Origin: Chryseobacterium gleum
GTDB lineage: Bacteria; Bacteroidota; Bacteroidia; Flavobacteriales; Weeksellaceae
NCBI RefSeq assembly: GCF_900636535.1
Contig: NZ_LR134289.1
Coordinates: 2,356,001 to 2,420,000, forward strand
Reading direction: 5' to 3'
Length of the DNA: 64,000 nucleotides
Shown: positions 1-8,637 of the stretch, piece after piece
How the letters are laid out: the number at the start of each line of letters is the position of its first letter
Numbering within the stretch: position 1 is the stretch's first letter
The notes under the pieces: model-generated
What the model was told of the DNA's origin: nothing
Seen by the model: only the letters and a program-made list of their open reading frames with translations
The model's database searches: none
Position numbers and translations under genes: made by a program

Positions 1-63
1 TCGGATTTAGGAGTATCTGAAAAAAATGGCGCAGCATTTTATTTAGAAACCCAAAAAGATTTT

Positions 64-92
64 TTTGTACAGAAACTGTATTTATAGTTTTG
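64..92 (+). promoter_or_regulatory. Promoter copy A of a duplicated module
   Basis: TTTG at 64-67, 17 bases, then TAGTTTTG at 85-92 matches the Bacteroidota housekeeping promoter. Twenty bases covering the upstream box (49-68) are identical to 10404-10423, where a second copy with the same 17-base spacing lies. A further shared box, GGATTTAGGAGT, starts at position 3. It would drive the UPF0489 gene at 187. Confidence 0.6.
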
Positions 93-186
93 CAAACCGA
101 AAACACGGAACATTTAGATTATAGCAGGTTTAAGAGAACTATTATCTATACAACAACAGCTGGATATTTACTATATTTGGTAGCAT

Positions 187-900
187 ATGTGGATAAAAGA
201 AAAACCTCAGCAATTATTGGATTCAGGAAGTACAACAGCCAATTTTTTATACAAAAAAGGAAAGGTTTATGTGATGGATAATCATCTATGTGCAGCGTGG
301 TGCTGGTTACAGGAAACAGATATCACTAAATCATACGACTTCTATCATATTGACAGACATAATGACCTATTATACCCTATTCCATCTATCAAGGAAGATT
401 TATTAAATGATAATGTTGATCTTGAAAAAATTACATTTGAAGAATATGTTGAACTTAATGAAAATCATCCGGAGGAACTCAATATAAAAGCTCCGTTGTT
501 CCGCTGGGATAATTATATATTAAATCTAAATGAAGTATATCCGAATTTCTTTGGAACTACACATTTTATAACCAAAGAGCCATATCCGGAAAATGAATTT
601 ATAGATTGGGAGTATAAGATAGAAGACTTTCTTAACAGCTTACATCATTGGCTGAAAGATTCCAAAAATGGCGGTATAGTAAATTTGGATATAGATTTCT
701 TTTATTCTAACAGTAAAGGCTATTATCAGATTTATTCTGATGAATTGATCAGAAAAGTCGGGAATGTATTAGTTGAAAATATGGATAAGATAGATGTCAT
801 TACAATTGCATTAAGCCCTGAATGCTGTGGAGGTTGGGAAAATGCCTTTAAAACAATGAAAATTCTTGACGAAGTACTCGATTTAGGTATGGAAATGTAA
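187..900 (+). CDS. UPF0489 (arginase-fold) family protein
   Basis: A 237-residue protein resembling the UPF0489 family, whose members share the arginase/deacetylase fold; some family members are peptide arginases that convert arginine to ornithine in ribosomal peptides. Visible metal-site-like motifs are DNH near residue 31, HIDRHND near 55-61, NLDIDFF in the middle, and ALSPECCGGW near the end. There is no signal peptide. The ATG at 187 keeps the DNH motif about 30 residues in, as usual for the family; an ATG at 274 would begin at that motif and is less likely. It lies just downstream of promoter copy A. No RiPP precursor or maturase is seen beside it, so the substrate is unknown. The family call is from motif recognition. 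Confidence 0.65.
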   Translation: MWIKEKPQQLLDSGSTTANFLYKKGKVYVMDNHLCAAWCWLQETDITKSYDFYHIDRHNDLLYPIPSIKEDLLNDNVDLEKITFEEYVELNENHPEELNIKAPLFRWDNYILNLNEVYPNFFGTTHFITKEPYPENEFIDWEYKIEDFLNSLHHWLKDSKNGGIVNLDIDFFYSNSKGYYQIYSDELIRKVGNVLVENMDKIDVITIALSPECCGGWENAFKTMKILDEVLDLGMEM

Positions 901-972
901 TAACTCTTAGTTGCAACAACTCTATATTTTTTTGATAACAAAATCAAGATTAAAAGTAGTTTAGAATGACAA

Positions 973-1004
973 TTGACAACTAAAACGATTAATTTGTATA
1001 TTTG
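973..1004 (+). promoter_or_regulatory. Promoter of the two-gene module
   Basis: TTG at 973-975 and TATATTTG at 997-1004 are separated by 21 bases and match the Bacteroidota promoter form. The site lies 27 bases before the ATG at 1031. Confidence 0.5.
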
Positions 1005-1030
1005 GTGAAAACAATAACTTTAATAACTTA

Positions 1031-1576
1031 ATGACAGAACTTCATCTTGATCTTACTTTAGATAAGCTACAAGGCCCACCAAAAGAGCATATAAAAGTTC
1101 ACAATTATTGGGCTGCTGTTGGACTTGATCGCTATCATAAAGACTCTAAGGCTGAATTTGAATTTACCATTGACGGAAAATCCAGCAAAAACATTGTTAC
1201 TTGGGATTCCAATTTTTCAAAAGTAACAATGAAGGAGGATAAAGATATTGCTAATCACGGTGGTGTTGCATTGGCTTGGTTTGTAATGTCAGTAATAATG
1301 GATTACAAATATGTAGAACAAACTGAAATTGGCGATGGCGTTGACTATAGATTTTCTAAAACTGAACCTGATGATGATGATTTGAATTTTCTTGACGAAG
1401 AATATCATTATGTAGAAATATCCGGTATTTTGGAGGAAAACAAATCAAATACCTTAATAAATCGCATAAAAAAGAAACACGAGCAAATTAATAGAGGTTC
1501 AAAAAGAGACCAATCATCATCTGTCGTTGTCACACTTTTTGCCAAACCTACAACCATAAAAGAAATTCATAAATGA
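1031..1576 (+). CDS. Unknown protein, first gene of a two-gene accessory module
   Basis: A soluble protein of 181 residues that I cannot assign to a named family. It resembles a group of hypothetical proteins I have seen in accessory DNA of many phyla, which share an NHGG-like or RDGA-like centre (here residues 75-78), a G-x-D-Y-x-(F/I) motif (GVDYRF, 103-108), a ---(V/L)E(I/V)SGI strand (128-133) and a C-terminal strand ending near VVVTLFAKP (165-173). The Asp, then Glu-x-Ser layout between strands recalls PD-(D/E)xK nuclease folds, but the usual catalytic Lys is not evident, so this is only an idea. It has its own promoter and its stop overlaps the next ATG (ATGA at 1573), so the two are co-translated. 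Confidence 0.7.
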   Translation: MTELHLDLTLDKLQGPPKEHIKVHNYWAAVGLDRYHKDSKAEFEFTIDGKSSKNIVTWDSNFSKVTMKEDKDIANHGGVALAWFVMSVIMDYKYVEQTEIGDGVDYRFSKTEPDDDDLNFLDEEYHYVEISGILEENKSNTLINRIKKKHEQINRGSKRDQSSSVVVTLFAKPTTIKEIHK

Positions 1577-2895
1577 AACCAAAGTTACAACATAGAGAAG
1601 CTATGGATTACTCATTTAAGGCTAAGCAGGCTTTAGATGAAGGTGACTTTGATGCTTCATTAGAACTATACAAAACGGCAGCTAAATTAGAAAGTGAGGT
1701 TGCAGATTTCTATTTCGACAAACCAGACCTTGAACCCACAAGGAGTATACTGGTAAGAAGTGCTGCGTTTTTAAATTTAAAAGCTGGACAGATAGAGGAG
1801 GCACAAAAGTTTATTTTTTTTGGGTTAACTAACAGTAAAGATGAAGAGGTTAAGGAACAATTGTATGACGCCTTAGAGATTTTAGTTTCTTTAAAAAATA
1901 TTAATCCTTTTGGGCAGACAAAAGAATATACCTATTTAAGTATTCTTAGACAAAATAGCACACATTATACTATTGAGCCTACCAAGCTTGAATTTGGTCA
2001 TTCTGTTACTTTAGAAATGATTAAAGACTTTACAGATAATTATTTGAAATCATTAAAGGCATATGCACTTACTAAAGTTAGGCGTTTGGTCAAATTTAGA
2101 GATGACAGTATAAGTGAACTTCAAAAAGAAATTGATAGAATTATTAATCCGGTCATCACAAACTCAAGTTATGGAAGTTTTCGATTTTCAATTGCTAATG
2201 ATTGGATGAAAAGAAATGACGAAGAAAAGGAAATTGTTAATTTAAAATCAAATATTGTTAAAAATTTCCATAATGAAATTTTCATTAATCCTCTTGGTGA
2301 ACAAGAAATTACCGAAATCAAAGAAGAATTTTCAGAGGAGGAAATAAATGAAATATTCAGGCCATTAGCCAAAATCAAATCAAATAATTCCGGTTACAGC
2401 ATTGGAGTTTATGACACAGATTCATTTTCAAAAAAGTATATTCCAAAAATTGTTAACAAGCAAAAAAAGGAATTACTTACTACAAAAACATTGTCACAAG
2501 AGGATATAGGTGAGCTTGTTACTACAATTGCTCATAAACGTGTTTCTGAAAAAGGTAAAGTTTCAAAGAAAACAATTAGATCGGAAGAATTCAAAAAATA
2601 TGAAACGACTTTCAAACTAAAGGAGATTGTACCAAAAGACAAACCGTCAGTTTTATTATCTGAGGAAATTCTGATAGATATGTTATTTGATTCAAATATC
2701 GGTTTTACATTTTCATTTGACGATTTCAAAATATCATACACTGATATCGAATATCAGAAAGCACTTGACGGATTTAATAATAGTTTTTATTCCAAAATAA
2801 TTTCATTGATTAAAAAGACTGATTTGAACACTGAAGAAAATGATGACCTAAAAATCATAAGTAGATATATCGGAAATCTTGATGCCTTGAATTAA
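1573..2895 (+). CDS. Unknown protein with TPR-like N-terminus, second gene of module
   Basis: A protein of 440 residues starting inside the stop codon of the previous gene. Residues of about 7-80 form paired helices of TPR type (motifs AKQALDEGDFDASLELYKTAA and AFLNLKAGQIEEAQKFIFFG), pointing to a protein-interaction role. The rest is rich in Lys and Glu, predicted mixed alpha/beta, with no catalytic motif I recognise and no signal peptide or membrane segment. Overlap with the upstream gene and a shared terminator (2903-2938) mark a two-gene transcription unit. Sitting among mobile-element cargo next to GNAT-like and PLD-type genes, it is a candidate for a defence or toxin-type function, but nothing in the sequence proves that. 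Confidence 0.7.
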   Translation: MKPKLQHREAMDYSFKAKQALDEGDFDASLELYKTAAKLESEVADFYFDKPDLEPTRSILVRSAAFLNLKAGQIEEAQKFIFFGLTNSKDEEVKEQLYDALEILVSLKNINPFGQTKEYTYLSILRQNSTHYTIEPTKLEFGHSVTLEMIKDFTDNYLKSLKAYALTKVRRLVKFRDDSISELQKEIDRIINPVITNSSYGSFRFSIANDWMKRNDEEKEIVNLKSNIVKNFHNEIFINPLGEQEITEIKEEFSEEEINEIFRPLAKIKSNNSGYSIGVYDTDSFSKKYIPKIVNKQKKELLTTKTLSQEDIGELVTTIAHKRVSEKGKVSKKTIRSEEFKKYETTFKLKEIVPKDKPSVLLSEEILIDMLFDSNIGFTFSFDDFKISYTDIEYQKALDGFNNSFYSKIISLIKKTDLNTEENDDLKIISRYIGNLDALN

Positions 2896-2902
2896 ATAAT
2901 AT

Positions 2903-2938
2903 CTTAAACTACTTTTTTAAAAAAATCAGTAGTTTAAG
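2903..2938. terminator. Bidirectional hairpin between convergent genes
   Basis: An 11-base perfect stem (CTTAAACTACT at 2903-2913, its complement at 2928-2938) encloses a T-run and A-run. It lies between the ends of the convergent genes at 2895 and 2942. Confidence 0.7.
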
Positions 2939-2941
2939 TTA

Positions 2942-3628
2942 TTATTTGTTATTGTTTCTCCATAAGAATTCAAATTTCAAAGAATTACTTCTTAATGTGT
3001 CAACCGTCTGTTTAAGCTCTTCGCAGTAATCACTTAGTCCAAGATTCATTTCAATTTCAGTTTGAATTTTCCAAAGTGATCGACCTAAGTAATTAATTTC
3101 GTTCCTTAATTCAACCATTCTATCTTCGGACATTTTAGAGTTCAAAACAAAATTTGACTCAGAACATACGTAGTCATCACCTGCAAGCACATATTCATTA
3201 TCATCAGTTTGAATAAATCCTAGTTCGAGTGCCACTTTTTTCGACGCATCAGCAAAAGATTTTCCAATTTGATTTTCTGTGATAGTAATTGTTTGCTCAT
3301 CTCTATTAATAAATAAGTGAAACAAAACTACATCCTTCATTGAGTTGGTCAAATGTCCATTTTTTCTATGTTCTGGTACAACATACCAATGTAAATCACT
3401 ATACATATCCAAGACTACAGCTACATAAGTTTTAGTTTCATTTTTAATGAAGTAAAATTTTTTGAATCCGTCTGAAGATGTAATATTATCAGTTATTTTC
3501 GGTTTATTTATCCAGACCTTAGCGAAATCTACATTCGGGCTTAAAGGTCTAAGATAAATAACACTTTTTGTTCTCTTACCTTTATTATTTAAATCATCTA
3601 TTAATTTTTGTAAAGCCTTGTTTGTCAT
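2942..3628 (-). CDS. GNAT-like acetyltransferase-fold protein
   Basis: A protein of 228 residues. The central part (about 60-150) has the look of a GNAT fold: a strand with YVAVVLDMYSDLHWYVVPEHR, an R-K-N-G-H-L segment in the place of the acetyl-CoA-binding Q/RxxGxG/A loop, a helix with MKDVVLFHLF, then SFADASKKVALELGF, the usual GNAT motif B helix. The acetyl-CoA loop is degenerate, so activity is uncertain. The C-terminal 70 residues form helices, probably coiled coil. No substrate can be guessed. It is followed 51 bases away by the PLD-type gene on the same strand and could share its transcript. The fold assignment is moderate; the function is unknown. Confidence 0.55.
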   Translation of the reverse strand: MTNKALQKLIDDLNNKGKRTKSVIYLRPLSPNVDFAKVWINKPKITDNITSSDGFKKFYFIKNETKTYVAVVLDMYSDLHWYVVPEHRKNGHLTNSMKDVVLFHLFINRDEQTITITENQIGKSFADASKKVALELGFIQTDDNEYVLAGDDYVCSESNFVLNSKMSEDRMVELRNEINYLGRSLWKIQTEIEMNLGLSDYCEELKQTVDTLRSNSLKFEFLWRNNNK

Positions 3629-3679
3629 AAGTATTTGGTAACATCGCTATGTAATTAAAAAGTCCCTGCAGCTAGTAAA

Positions 3680-5398
3680 TCAGGAACAGATTAAATCTAC
3701 AAACATTTTTTTTCTCTTATATTTTAATGCATTTTTATTGTAGAATGATTTTACCCAAGCAAGGTAGTCCGTCTTCAAATGCAATGGATTATCGTTCCCT
3801 GAAACTTTTCCCGACATTTCTAAAGCTTTAGATCGCGCATAATAATGATTAAAAATTCTTACAAATTCAGTAAAATAAAGATCACTTAAATCCTTATCAC
3901 CTCTAATTACCAAAGTATTCTCATCATTATTCAAAATTGAATTATCACTATAATTTGCAGAACCGGAAATGACAATAGGATCTTCACCTAGAGGATCAAT
4001 AAGTATAATTTTATTATGAATGAAATTTGTCCCTACTCCACTTGGCTTTGCATTCAATAGTAAACCTGAATGTTTTTCTGCGAGCCAATCATATAGACCA
4101 TCTTTTAAATAAGTTCCATAAATTATTACATTATCATAATCGTTTGAAACTAATGTAGTATGTATAGATCTATTATTATCTAAGATGATGTATTTGAGAT
4201 TTTCTGTATCTTTAGTTATTATTTCTTTCATATGCTTACTAAAAGAAAATGGAAACATTCCACAAATAAGACTTTTTGAATTATCCATATATTCAGCATA
4301 CGTTTTAAGAATAGTTTTTTGTTCGCGGGGACTGAAAAATACGGTTATACCCTTGTTAAGATTATCATACAATATATCTTCTTGAATTTCCAAAGTTTGC
4401 TTACCTAACACTTCGTTAATTGGATCTTGTGCTAAATATTCCCAATATTGATGAAATTTTTGAGCGACCTCTTCATCTCTGATAATGTGAGCAGCGTTAC
4501 ATTGACCAAAAATTCCTTTTGCTGTTATATTGGTAGACCCCGATAATATCTCAATAGGTTTACCATCTTTCAGCAGTATCATAAATTTATTATGAGCAAT
4601 ATAGCTTTTATTTGCTTCTTCTTTTCTTGGAATTAAAATTTGTCTTGGAATGCCTGCTTCATTTATGGCAAGATTATTTGCTTTCTCCTCTCCTCTGGAA
4701 TCATAAATTATCTTAACATCAACGCTTCTATCTTCATATGCATCTTTCAATGCTTCTAAAATGGGCAAATATTCAAACTCGTAAAAAGCAGCTCTAATAC
4801 TATATGTTTCATCTTCAGCTTTTTTGATAAAGTTCAACAAAGCATCATCCAAGCCCTTACCAAGCCACTTTAATGCTCTCAAAGAATTCTCTTCAGATAC
4901 TCCCTCTGACCAAGGTCTGATATTCCCAAACTCTCTAGCATATGCTAGGCTCCCCGCTACCCCACGGTTAAAATACACTGAGTGTTTTGAAGTACTTTCG
5001 TCGGGAATATTAACCTTGATTTTACAGCCAGGTCTATGCTCTAAAAATTTAGGCTTTCCATATACAGGAATTATATTGTAGATATAATCGTAGGTTGATT
5101 TTACAGTAAAATCCTCCCACATAAATGATTGGATAGGATGCTCAAAGCTGCTGAATAATTCATTTTTTACTGCGCTCCCAACAGTTTCTTCAAAATATTT
5201 AAATCCTTTTAAAAAGTACTTTTCATTTTCTATCAAATCTTCTCTTTCGATAGAAAATCCCAGTAGTCCCTCAGTTTGTTGTTGGGGCATATCAATCGAA
5301 AGTATCACTGCTGAAGTTCCTGCAACGCAGGTCACTTCAAGTCCGTTCTCTTTAGCACGTGTTCTCATTGCATTATTGTTTTCAAGGTTAATTACCAT
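3680..5398 (-). CDS. Phospholipase D-like (PLDc) domain protein
   Basis: A protein of 572 residues with two PLD catalytic half-sites: HNK at 269-271 followed by SGSTN at 286-290, and HNK at 461-463 followed by SGSAN at 478-482. Together these would form one HKD active site of the PLD superfamily, which includes lipases, phosphodiesterases and nucleases such as those of restriction and defence systems. There is no signal peptide or membrane segment, which favours an intracellular nuclease over a secreted lipase. The first 180 residues match nothing I recognise. It stands alone apart from the GNAT-like gene downstream; no helicase or methylase partner is visible in the window. Confidence 0.75.
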   Translation of the reverse strand: MVINLENNNAMRTRAKENGLEVTCVAGTSAVILSIDMPQQQTEGLLGFSIEREDLIENEKYFLKGFKYFEETVGSAVKNELFSSFEHPIQSFMWEDFTVKSTYDYIYNIIPVYGKPKFLEHRPGCKIKVNIPDESTSKHSVYFNRGVAGSLAYAREFGNIRPWSEGVSEENSLRALKWLGKGLDDALLNFIKKAEDETYSIRAAFYEFEYLPILEALKDAYEDRSVDVKIIYDSRGEEKANNLAINEAGIPRQILIPRKEEANKSYIAHNKFMILLKDGKPIEILSGSTNITAKGIFGQCNAAHIIRDEEVAQKFHQYWEYLAQDPINEVLGKQTLEIQEDILYDNLNKGITVFFSPREQKTILKTYAEYMDNSKSLICGMFPFSFSKHMKEIITKDTENLKYIILDNNRSIHTTLVSNDYDNVIIYGTYLKDGLYDWLAEKHSGLLLNAKPSGVGTNFIHNKIILIDPLGEDPIVISGSANYSDNSILNNDENTLVIRGDKDLSDLYFTEFVRIFNHYYARSKALEMSGKVSGNDNPLHLKTDYLAWVKSFYNKNALKYKRKKMFVDLICS

Positions 5399-5545
5399 AA
5401 AGATAATAACAAACTATATTACAATGAGTTAAAAATAAATTAATTTTACAATCATATGATAAAATTTAAAAAGTCCGCAACCTTTTTTTAAAATATTAGG
5501 AATGGAATTAGATAGGTATATTTTAAAATGTGGTTGCTCCATATA

Positions 5546-5589
5546 GGCAAAAATGCGTTTTCGACCATAGGAGAAATTGCATTTTTGCC
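5546..5589. terminator. Hairpin downstream of the PRTRC operon
   Basis: GGCAAAAATGC at 5546-5556 pairs perfectly with 5579-5589 (22-base loop). It lies just past the stop of the ThiF gene, before the upstream region of the PLD-type gene. It lacks a clear U-run, so termination is inferred from position. Confidence 0.5.
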
Positions 5590-5601
5590 ACCCGATTTCC
5601 A

Positions 5602-6429
5602 TCAGGCAACTTTTATAGGCTGTGAGTTAAAATTTTGAAGATTCAGAAAAAATCCCCTGTTTTCGGTCATCCCATTTCGAAATAAATTCCAGAGGAGTGA
5701 GCCTCCTAATTGGGCTAAAGAAGAATTAATAAATAAATCCTGTTTCTCAAGTGCTTCTGCCAAACTGCAACTTGGAGTATCATCTACTGTTTCTGACTGT
5801 CTCAATAAATCACCGTATTCATCGGTTATAAAAGCAAGATTGGAAACCGTTTCATATTTTTGAGAATCAGGCTGTCTAATATCTCCGATTGTCGAGAGTA
5901 ATACCTGTCCTGTACATTTACTGTTTCCAAAATCCATCCAATATTTTGCTGTATTACGATGTATATAAGTATCATCCAAAGTTTTTAAAACCTCAGCGAT
6001 TTCAAATCTTGTTTTCACATTATCGACACAGGAAATAAAAATATTGGCGGTCATATTACTCGTAATCCTGTCCGAAGCGTCTCTTTGAAATTTTCTAGTC
6101 TCCGCTTTCCAAGCCGTTCCGAAAAATCGGTTTGTCCTGTTGATTAATGCTGTCGCTTTATTAAGTCCAAGTTCGCTTTCAGCAAAAAGCTGTCTGCCGA
6201 GATTTGCTTCTTCTACCCTATCATCATCCCATAACATTACAGAAAGTCCGGGATGATCCATTTCGTTAAGCGCATAATTTATTCTGCCCAAAGCAGTAAG
6301 CATCTGCGAACCCGTTCCTCCTGCCCCTATCAGATTTATAGATATTGGGTTTGTCGGCTGAATAAAATTACTATAGGTAAAATGAACTCTTGGCTTATTA
6401 TTTACAATTGAATTATTTTGAATATTCAT
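5602..6429 (-). CDS. PRTRC system ThiF family protein (E1-like)
   Basis: An adenylating enzyme of the ThiF/MoeB/E1 superfamily, 275 residues. The nucleotide-binding GAGGTG sits at residues 35-40 after a hydrophobic strand, and the following strand carries DDDRVEEANLGRQLF (68-82), which contains the conserved Asn-x-x-Arg-Gln of E1-like enzymes. Members are expected to adenylate the C-terminus of a ubiquitin-like or peptide substrate. The gene overlaps the stop of the protein B gene by one base and is last in the PRTRC operon. Family members are typical of plasmids and integrative elements; their biological role is not established. No MPN/JAB peptidase (PRTRC protein A) is next to it. Confidence 0.85.
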   Translation of the reverse strand: MNIQNNSIVNNKPRVHFTYSNFIQPTNPISINLIGAGGTGSQMLTALGRINYALNEMDHPGLSVMLWDDDRVEEANLGRQLFAESELGLNKATALINRTNRFFGTAWKAETRKFQRDASDRITSNMTANIFISCVDNVKTRFEIAEVLKTLDDTYIHRNTAKYWMDFGNSKCTGQVLLSTIGDIRQPDSQKYETVSNLAFITDEYGDLLRQSETVDDTPSCSLAEALEKQDLFINSSLAQLGGSLLWNLFRNGMTENRGFFLNLQNFNSQPIKVA

Positions 6430-7169
6430 TACAGTAGGTTTTTTAATTTAAGATTAGATTTTATAAGCACATCATTTGGAAAATCCTTTCTGTTCTGAAC
6501 AAGGTCTTTCCAAAGCGAGACACAATTTCCCTTTATAGGATTATGATTGTACATTAAGTGACTGAAATAGGAATTGAAAAAAAAATGCTCCCAAGTAGCC
6601 GTAAATTCTTCCAAGGAAGCTGACTTTTTAATTTTAGTATCAACGTTCCCCATACAAACACTCCCGTTATCATAGATGTTAAAAAATGGTGCGTGATATA
6701 GCGAAGTCTCTTCTGTTGGTCGCTGATTGTAATCAACAGCAAATATCTTCAAATGCAGTTTATCAGCACACCAAATTAAGGATGGTACTTTCGCTGTACC
6801 ATTTGGTATTTCCAAATCCTTAGAAAAATATAATTCTCGTTCTGAAAATTCTGTGTACCAAATCACTTTTGCATTTTCTGAATTGTCGATGAGTAAAATA
6901 TTAGAAGAAATAATTCCCTGTGGTTTAAGAAATTCTTTTTCTCTGCAATTTTGAATTTTAAGTCTTTTTGCTAAATATTTAGCTTCGTTGGTTGTAAGTG
7001 GATGTGCATTAATGGGACTGCCATCTTCATCCATATCAAAATATTCAACGTACATATCAGAAAGCTTATCATCACTTTCGTAGAAAACTAATGCTGATTT
7101 TGGATGATAAAGATTTTCAAAATCTTCTGTTACATCTTTTGCTTCAATATTATTATTTTTTCGTTTCAT
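6429..7169 (-). CDS. PRTRC system protein B (E2-like)
   Basis: A protein of 246 residues with the features of PRTRC protein B, a family proposed to have an E2 (ubiquitin-conjugating) fold. Residues 159-175 hold the conserved patch ending in NGSVCMGN, with Cys172 in the place of an E2-like catalytic cysteine. It sits directly upstream of the ThiF/E1-like gene with a one-base overlap, an arrangement that supports an E1-E2 pair. No signal peptide or membrane segment. The family assignment is confident; conjugation activity is inferred and not shown by the sequence. Confidence 0.8.
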   Translation of the reverse strand: MKRKNNNIEAKDVTEDFENLYHPKSALVFYESDDKLSDMYVEYFDMDEDGSPINAHPLTTNEAKYLAKRLKIQNCREKEFLKPQGIISSNILLIDNSENAKVIWYTEFSERELYFSKDLEIPNGTAKVPSLIWCADKLHLKIFAVDYNQRPTEETSLYHAPFFNIYDNGSVCMGNVDTKIKKSASLEEFTATWEHFFFNSYFSHLMYNHNPIKGNCVSLWKDLVQNRKDFPNDVLIKSNLKLKNLL

Positions 7170-7188
7170 AACTAATTCGAGTTAAGAT

Positions 7189-8382
7189 TTATAGACTTGA
7201 AAAGTCGCCAAGTATTCCTGCAAGCTGATTAAGAATTTCAAAAACTTCACTTTCAAAATCCAGACTGTTATCTGAAACTTCTTTCCCATCAAAAACTTTG
7301 AAAACAATAGGTTCTTGAATTTCAGCATATTCATTGAATTCATTATTTACACTATCGATAATACTTTGATATGCCCATCCTCTATCATCAGCAAAAAATG
7401 AAATGTATTTATCCATTGAAATAACGGCTTCATCATTTTCATCGTAATCGAATTCATCATCATTAGAGAAGTCCTTATTATTATTAAAATGTATGTTTCT
7501 ATAGATGCGTTCTTCGGGAAATTTGCTGTATAAGGAGAAAGCTTTATTAGCAAGATTCAAACATTCAACATCAAAACTATCTTTTGCTTTAAATGAAGTT
7601 ACACGCTGTTGAAAAAATGACAAATTATTGATAGATGCAATCTTCTGCTCCATAATATCACCAATTAATTCAGCCTGTTGTAATTGCTTTTTATATTCAC
7701 AATTTTCATCCAATTCTTCATCTTGGTCAATCCAGTCGCTTAGCATTTCATATAACCAAAATAAGTATGAAGCTTCCTGTCTGTAATAAGGAATATCAAT
7801 AATCCGATACAGATAAGTGCATACAGAAAGTAGCATTTGAGCTGTTTTTCTGTATTTCTTATGATGAAGCATATTATGAAGAGGAACGACAGGAATATAG
7901 TAAAGAGTCATTCCTGTACTGATTCTTTCTTCGCTCACAAAATATAGGCAGTTACCTTTGTGCTCCAATTTAATATCCTGCCAATTTTTGATACTCGTTT
8001 TCATTTGCTTTCGGCAATGATTCAGAGATAGTGAGATGTTATATGGAAATTCAAAATCTTTATGATCAGATTGAGAAAGATTATAATGCTCTGACATTTG
8101 GGAAAGGGATTTATAAAAATCCCTCTCCAATTTTATTGTTTTTGATTTTGACAAATTTGATGTTGTGCTACATTCTTTAAGCTTTGGCAGAAAAGCCGTT
8201 TTCAGAAAACCATTGGTATTTGTGCCAATGGGACAGACTTTCTCTGGTCTTTCTGTACTTCCGAACTGTCTTTTTCCTGCTTCATCCATTTCATAAAATC
8301 GCCTACCTGCTGATGAACCTGTTTTTGTTTTTTTTCTTCCGGAATTACTATTTTTCCTTTTATAATATTTTGTTGCATTCAT
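7189..8382 (-). CDS. PRTRC-locus protein in the position of protein F
   Basis: A 397-residue protein between PRTRC C and B. The N-terminus is very basic and low in complexity (KRKNSNSGRKKTKTGSSAGRR), followed by a helical body with many Phe and Tyr, and an acidic stretch near 310-330 (NDDEFDYDENDEA). No enzyme motif is visible. Position and length fit the poorly conserved PRTRC protein F, but I cannot confirm homology by eye. The acidic and basic ends suggest nucleic-acid or partner binding. It is co-transcribed with its neighbours (gaps of 19 and 27 bases). Confidence 0.6.
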   Translation of the reverse strand: MNATKYYKRKNSNSGRKKTKTGSSAGRRFYEMDEAGKRQFGSTERPEKVCPIGTNTNGFLKTAFLPKLKECSTTSNLSKSKTIKLERDFYKSLSQMSEHYNLSQSDHKDFEFPYNISLSLNHCRKQMKTSIKNWQDIKLEHKGNCLYFVSEERISTGMTLYYIPVVPLHNMLHHKKYRKTAQMLLSVCTYLYRIIDIPYYRQEASYLFWLYEMLSDWIDQDEELDENCEYKKQLQQAELIGDIMEQKIASINNLSFFQQRVTSFKAKDSFDVECLNLANKAFSLYSKFPEERIYRNIHFNNNKDFSNDDEFDYDENDEAVISMDKYISFFADDRGWAYQSIIDSVNNEFNEYAEIQEPIVFKVFDGKEVSDNSLDFESEVFEILNQLAGILGDFSSL

Positions 8383-8409
8383 CTTAATTTTGATTTAATT
8401 CATAAACTG

Positions 8410-8628
8410 TTATCCTTTAGTTCCCATTACACTTTCAAATTGATATTGAATAGTGTCATCTTTAATCAGAGGAGCGGAAACCTTTGCAGTGGTAAGAATT
8501 GGATAATTATTAGCATAAAAATTCATCACTGCTTCTACACTCCATTTTGGTTCGGGGTCTGTCAGGCGAATATCCTGTCCATTATCTTTCAGAATGAAAA
8601 CCCGTTCTAATTGTGTTGCGAGTAACAT
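8410..8628 (-). CDS. PRTRC system protein C
   Basis: A small protein of 72 residues matching the PRTRC protein C pattern: LERVFILKDNGQDIRLTDP near the start, then a short helix (WSVEAVMNFYANNYP, 29-43) and a final strand region ending in YQFESVMGTKG. These small proteins are found only with PRTRC cassettes; their function is unknown. By size and by association with E1-like and E2-like proteins, it is a candidate for a ubiquitin-like or adaptor partner, but the C-terminus here is GTKG and not a clear GG. It lies 9 bases after protein E and 27 before the next gene. Confidence 0.8.
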   Translation of the reverse strand: MLLATQLERVFILKDNGQDIRLTDPEPKWSVEAVMNFYANNYPILTTAKVSAPLIKDDTIQYQFESVMGTKG

Positions 8629-8637
8629 AATCTATAT

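Noticed and set aside
90..281. 63-residue ORF before the UPF0489 gene
   Set aside because: It starts on the promoter -7 element and overlaps the UPF0489 start in another frame.
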